A stretch of 15,618 nt of DNA. Origin: Deltaproteobacteria bacterium. GTDB taxonomy: Bacteria > Desulfobacterota > Binatia > Binatales > Binataceae. Position numbers and translations under genes: made by a program. Under the pieces are notes generated by a model. That model saw only the letters and a list, made by a program, of their open reading frames with translations. It searched no databases and was not told the origin of the DNA. Position 1 is the stretch's first letter, and each line of letters starts with the position of its first letter. Where the stretch lies: contig PMOH01000419.1 in NCBI GenBank assembly GCA_003161515.1, positions 620 to 16,237 on the forward strand. The letters are read 5' to 3'. Of the stretch, positions 13,210 to 15,618 are shown in pieces.

Positions 13210-15276
13210 TTAATCTTTGTCGGGGATCGACTTCAATTGCTCGAGCCATGCGGTCGCTTCGCTGTCCGACGGCGCCCGCCAGTCGCCGCGCGGCGACAGC
13301 GATCCACCGGAACCGACCTTGGGCGCGTTGGGAATCGTGCTGCGCTTGAACTGGCTCAATTGAAAGAAGCGGTAGAGGAACGTGTGCAGGTGCCCTTTGA
13401 TGGTCGCGAGGTCGTACTGGTTGCGGCGATCGAGCGGGATGTCCGGCCATTCGCCCGCGTTCTTGTCGCGCCACGCATTGTACGCGAGGAACGCGACCTT
13501 CGGCGGCGGGTATCCGAAGCGCAACGTGTAGTAGAGAAAAAAATCGTGCAGCTCGTAGGGCCCGATGGTCGCCTCGGTGTCGTGGGTCGAATGGCCGTCC
13601 TCCGAAGTGCCGGGAATCAGCTCAGGGCTGATAGGCGTCGCAAGAATCTCGAGCAGCGTCGAGCTGGTCTCGCGGCCGAGGCTTTCGGTTTGCGCAAGCC
13701 ATCGAATGACGTGCTGAATAAGCGTCTTCGGCACACTCGCATTGACGCTGTAATGCGACATGTGATCGCCGACGCCGTAAGTGCACCATCCGAGCGCGAG
13801 CTCGCTCAAGTCGCCGGTGCCGACCACGAGGCCGCCGCGCAGATTGGCCAATCGAAAAAGATGGCTGGTGCGCTCGCCAGCCTGCACGTTCTCGAAAGTG
13901 ACGTCGTAAACCTGTTTGCCCTCGGCATAGGGATGCCCGATGTCCTTGAGCATCTGCATGCAGCTCGGCCGGATGTCTATTTCTTCGGACGAGACGCCGA
14001 GCGACTTCATCAAGCGGCGCGCCTGATCGAGAGTACGCTCGGTGGTGGCAAAGCCGGGCATCGTGACGGCGAGAATTTTTTTGCGGGGCGTGCCGAGACG
14101 ATCCATTGCGCGCGCGCATACCAGCAGCGCGTGGGTCGAATCGATTCCGCCGGAGACTCCGATTACGACGCGCTCGAGGCCGGTCGAGCGGATGCGCGTC
14201 GAGAGTCCCTGGACCTGGATGTCGAAAACTTCGGCGCATCGCTCGTCGCGGGTCGCGGGATCCGACGGCACATACGGGAATCGCTCGTAGCGCCTCTGCA
14301 GCGCCATCTTCCCGCGTCGCGGCAACTCGCTTGAGAATGCGATCCGCCGAAAGCGCCGGATTCGATCGTGCTCGCGCTGAGCGGTGTCGCCGAACGTGTT
14401 CTGCCGCATCCGCTCTTGCGACAGTCGTTCGAGATCGATTTCCGCGCAGACCACCTGCGGCTGATCCTTGAAGCGCTCGGACTCGACGAGGATGTTGCCG
14501 TTCTCGGCGATCAACGCGTGGCCGTCCCAGGCGAGGTCGGTGGTGGATTCACCGACGCCGGCTGCCGAGTATGCGTAGGCGGCGAGGCATCGCGCGGATT
14601 GGCTGGCGACCAGCGAGCGTCGGTAGTCGGCCTTGCCAATCGTGATGTTCGAGGCGGACAGATTGAGCAGCACGGTGGCGCCGGCGAGCGCCGCGTATGA
14701 CGACGGCGAAATCGGCACCCACAGGTCTTCGCAAATCTCGGCGTGAAAGGTGAGCAGCGGCTGATCCTCGTGCTGGAAGATGAGGTTGTTGCCGAACGGG
14801 ACGGCGCGATGGCCACTGAGATCGATCTCGTCGCGGGTCGCGGCGTCGGCCGAGGTGAATTGGCGCGGCTCGTAGAATTCACGGTAGTTCGGGAGATTCG
14901 TCTTCGGCACGACGCCGAGAATCTTTCCGCGATGTATCACGATCGCGCAGTTATATAGATGATTGTCTATTTGGAGCGGCGCGCCGACCACGCTGACGAT
15001 CGAGAGCTTACTGGTCGCCTCGACCACCGCGGCGATAGCGTCGAGGCATGCGTCGAGCAGTGCGCGTTGTTGAAACAGGTCGTCGCACGAATACGCGCTC
15101 AGCCCCAGTTCGGGGAACAGTGCGAGTACTGCCTTGCGCTCGGCGGCATCGCGAATCAGGGCGATGGTCTGTTCGCTGTTGTAGGTAGGGTCGGCGACGC
15201 GAATGGGCGGCACTCCAACCGCGATTCTCACAAAATCGTGATTGTAGAGATTGAAAAAGTTCCCGTTCCTGGTCAC
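13210..15276 (-). CDS. nadE: Glutamine-dependent NAD+ synthetase
   Basis: 688 residues from GTG 15276, with AAGAAGGG about six bases upstream. It makes NAD+ from deamido-NAD+, ATP and glutamine, the last step of NAD synthesis, in the cytoplasm. The N-terminal nitrilase-like glutaminase (about 15-310) has the triad E56 (FPELGLS), K125 (VPKTNLPNYREFYE) and C182 (EICEDLW). The C-terminal synthetase (about 345-660) has the ATP P-loop SGGIDST (375-381) and conserved GTGDLSELALGW and YSVNASVPKTL blocks. The length matches the long two-domain bacterial type, as in Mycobacterium tuberculosis, not the short ammonia-only form. Everything needed for catalysis appears intact. It is the first gene of the leftward run that continues into the exported protein and the LLM oxidoreductase; no promoter is evident. 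Confidence 0.97.
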   Translation of the reverse strand: MTRNGNFFNLYNHDFVRIAVGVPPIRVADPTYNSEQTIALIRDAAERKAVLALFPELGLSAYSCDDLFQQRALLDACLDAIAAVVEATSKLSIVSVVGAPLQIDNHLYNCAIVIHRGKILGVVPKTNLPNYREFYEPRQFTSADAATRDEIDLSGHRAVPFGNNLIFQHEDQPLLTFHAEICEDLWVPISPSSYAALAGATVLLNLSASNITIGKADYRRSLVASQSARCLAAYAYSAAGVGESTTDLAWDGHALIAENGNILVESERFKDQPQVVCAEIDLERLSQERMRQNTFGDTAQREHDRIRRFRRIAFSSELPRRGKMALQRRYERFPYVPSDPATRDERCAEVFDIQVQGLSTRIRSTGLERVVIGVSGGIDSTHALLVCARAMDRLGTPRKKILAVTMPGFATTERTLDQARRLMKSLGVSSEEIDIRPSCMQMLKDIGHPYAEGKQVYDVTFENVQAGERTSHLFRLANLRGGLVVGTGDLSELALGWCTYGVGDHMSHYSVNASVPKTLIQHVIRWLAQTESLGRETSSTLLEILATPISPELIPGTSEDGHSTHDTEATIGPYELHDFFLYYTLRFGYPPPKVAFLAYNAWRDKNAGEWPDIPLDRRNQYDLATIKGHLHTFLYRFFQLSQFKRSTIPNAPKVGSGGSLSPRGDWRAPSDSEATAWLEQLKSIPDKD

Positions 15277-15352
15277 GCCGCGCCCTTCTTATAGCAAGAC
15301 TGTGCCGATTGTGGGGCGGCGGTACAAGATTGAGGGCGCCGGTGGGGTTTTC

Positions 15353-15502
15353 TTTGTGTCATTCTAGAGCGAAGCGAAGAATCCCGGATTTAGCCATGCA
15401 AGCAGCTCGCATGCGCCGAGGTTGGGGTGCGTCGGCCAGCGTCGAGAAAGATCCGGGGTCCCTCGGCTACGCTCGGGATGACACACAGAAGAATGACACA
15501 AA
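15353..15502. repeat. Inverted-repeat element (MITE- or REP-like)
   Basis: About 150 bases. The left arm 15356-15389 (GTGTCATTCTAGAGCGAAGC... CCCGGAT) is an imperfect inverted copy of the right arm 15451-15484 (ATCCGGGGTCCCTCGG... GATGACAC). In addition, TTTGTGTCATTCT (15353-15365) is perfectly inverted at 15490-15502. The wording GTGTCATYCYNGAGCGNAGC resembles intergenic repeats common in many environmental bacterial genomes. No transposase is present. Confidence 0.8.
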
Positions 15503-15570
15503 GAGCGAGAATGCCACGAATCTCCTGATTTTTCAGCTACTTAGCGACATCCCCACAACCCTTCAACACA

Positions 15571-15587
15571 TTGAACAAATTGTTCAA
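15571..15587. promoter_or_regulatory. 17-base palindrome, candidate operator
   Basis: TTGAACAA-A-TTGTTCAA is a perfect 8-bp inverted repeat with a one-base centre, in an AT-rich pocket. Such symmetry is typical of TetR- or ArsR-type operators. It lies about 20 bases before a possible rightward ATG at 15609 and about 300 bases upstream of nadE. Regulator unknown. Confidence 0.4.
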
Positions 15588-15618
15588 TCGAATGTAACGC
15601 CTATTTGAATGAAGGGGC

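Larger units (their letters stand above)
15277..15618. other. Gene-free right end
   Basis: This 342-base stretch before nadE holds an inverted-repeat element (15353-15502) and a palindrome (15571-15587). A rightward frame across it (15309-15608) is built largely of the repeat and has no domain or ribosome binding site. An ATG at 15609 could begin a rightward gene beyond the edge, but too little is visible. Confidence 0.6.

Noticed and set aside
12529..14334. A 601-codon rightward open frame opposite nadE and the exported protein
   Set aside because: It runs antisense across two well-supported genes and the gap between them, has arginine-rich shadow composition and no domain; long antisense frames are expected in GC-rich DNA.
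15309..15608. A 99-codon rightward frame at the right end
   Set aside because: Made largely of the inverted-repeat element, with no ribosome binding site or recognisable protein features.

Overview
The window is GC-rich, densely coded and mostly transcribed leftward. It looks like chromosomal DNA of an uncultured Gram-negative bacterium: it has an OmpA-type lipoprotein, periplasmic or exported proteins, MsbA-like ABC exporters and short SD-led genes. An F420-type luciferase-like oxidoreductase and many short palindromic intergenic repeats would fit a soil or sediment lineage of the deep Deltaproteobacteria/Binatota/Acidobacteria kind. That placement is an inference from style only, because no marker gene in the window settles taxonomy.

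Left part (1-4461): an MsbA-like ABC exporter runs off the left edge. Upstream of it, on the same minus strand, is a three-gene cassette. In transcription order it encodes an SCP2-like small protein (3937-3497), a ferritin-like diiron oxygenase-like protein with two EARH metal motifs (3473-2328), and a full-length paralogue (2224-1106) in which the predicted metal ligands are all replaced. Copies of a telomere-like hairpin repeat stand around and inside the cassette. An active/inactive pair of homologous subunits recalls PaaA/PaaC and MmoX/MmoY, but the motif context differs from those families. This cassette is the most interesting part of the window.

Middle (4462-9462): an exported DsbA-family protein with a SurA/parvulin-type N-terminal domain has a good intrinsic terminator. 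It diverges from a small exported protein of unknown function with four cysteines. Then come a cluster of hairpins, tRNA-Leu(UAG), a KimA-like APC-superfamily permease (probable potassium transporter), a strong shared terminator, and a convergent OmpA-family lipoprotein with a glycine-zipper region and a run of 19 prolines.

Right part (9463-15618): all genes are on the minus strand. They are an ABC exporter half-transporter with an altered Q-loop, an LLM-class F420-type oxidoreductase overlapping the gene of an exported unknown protein, and glutamine-dependent NAD+ synthetase. The last 340 bases hold no convincing gene. They contain an inverted-repeat element and a 17-base palindrome that may be an operator for a gene beyond the edge.

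How the genes work together: apart from the cassette, the LLM/exported-protein overlap and possible co-transcription from nadE, most genes look like independent housekeeping or envelope functions. No phage, transposase, integrase or CRISPR sequence was seen.
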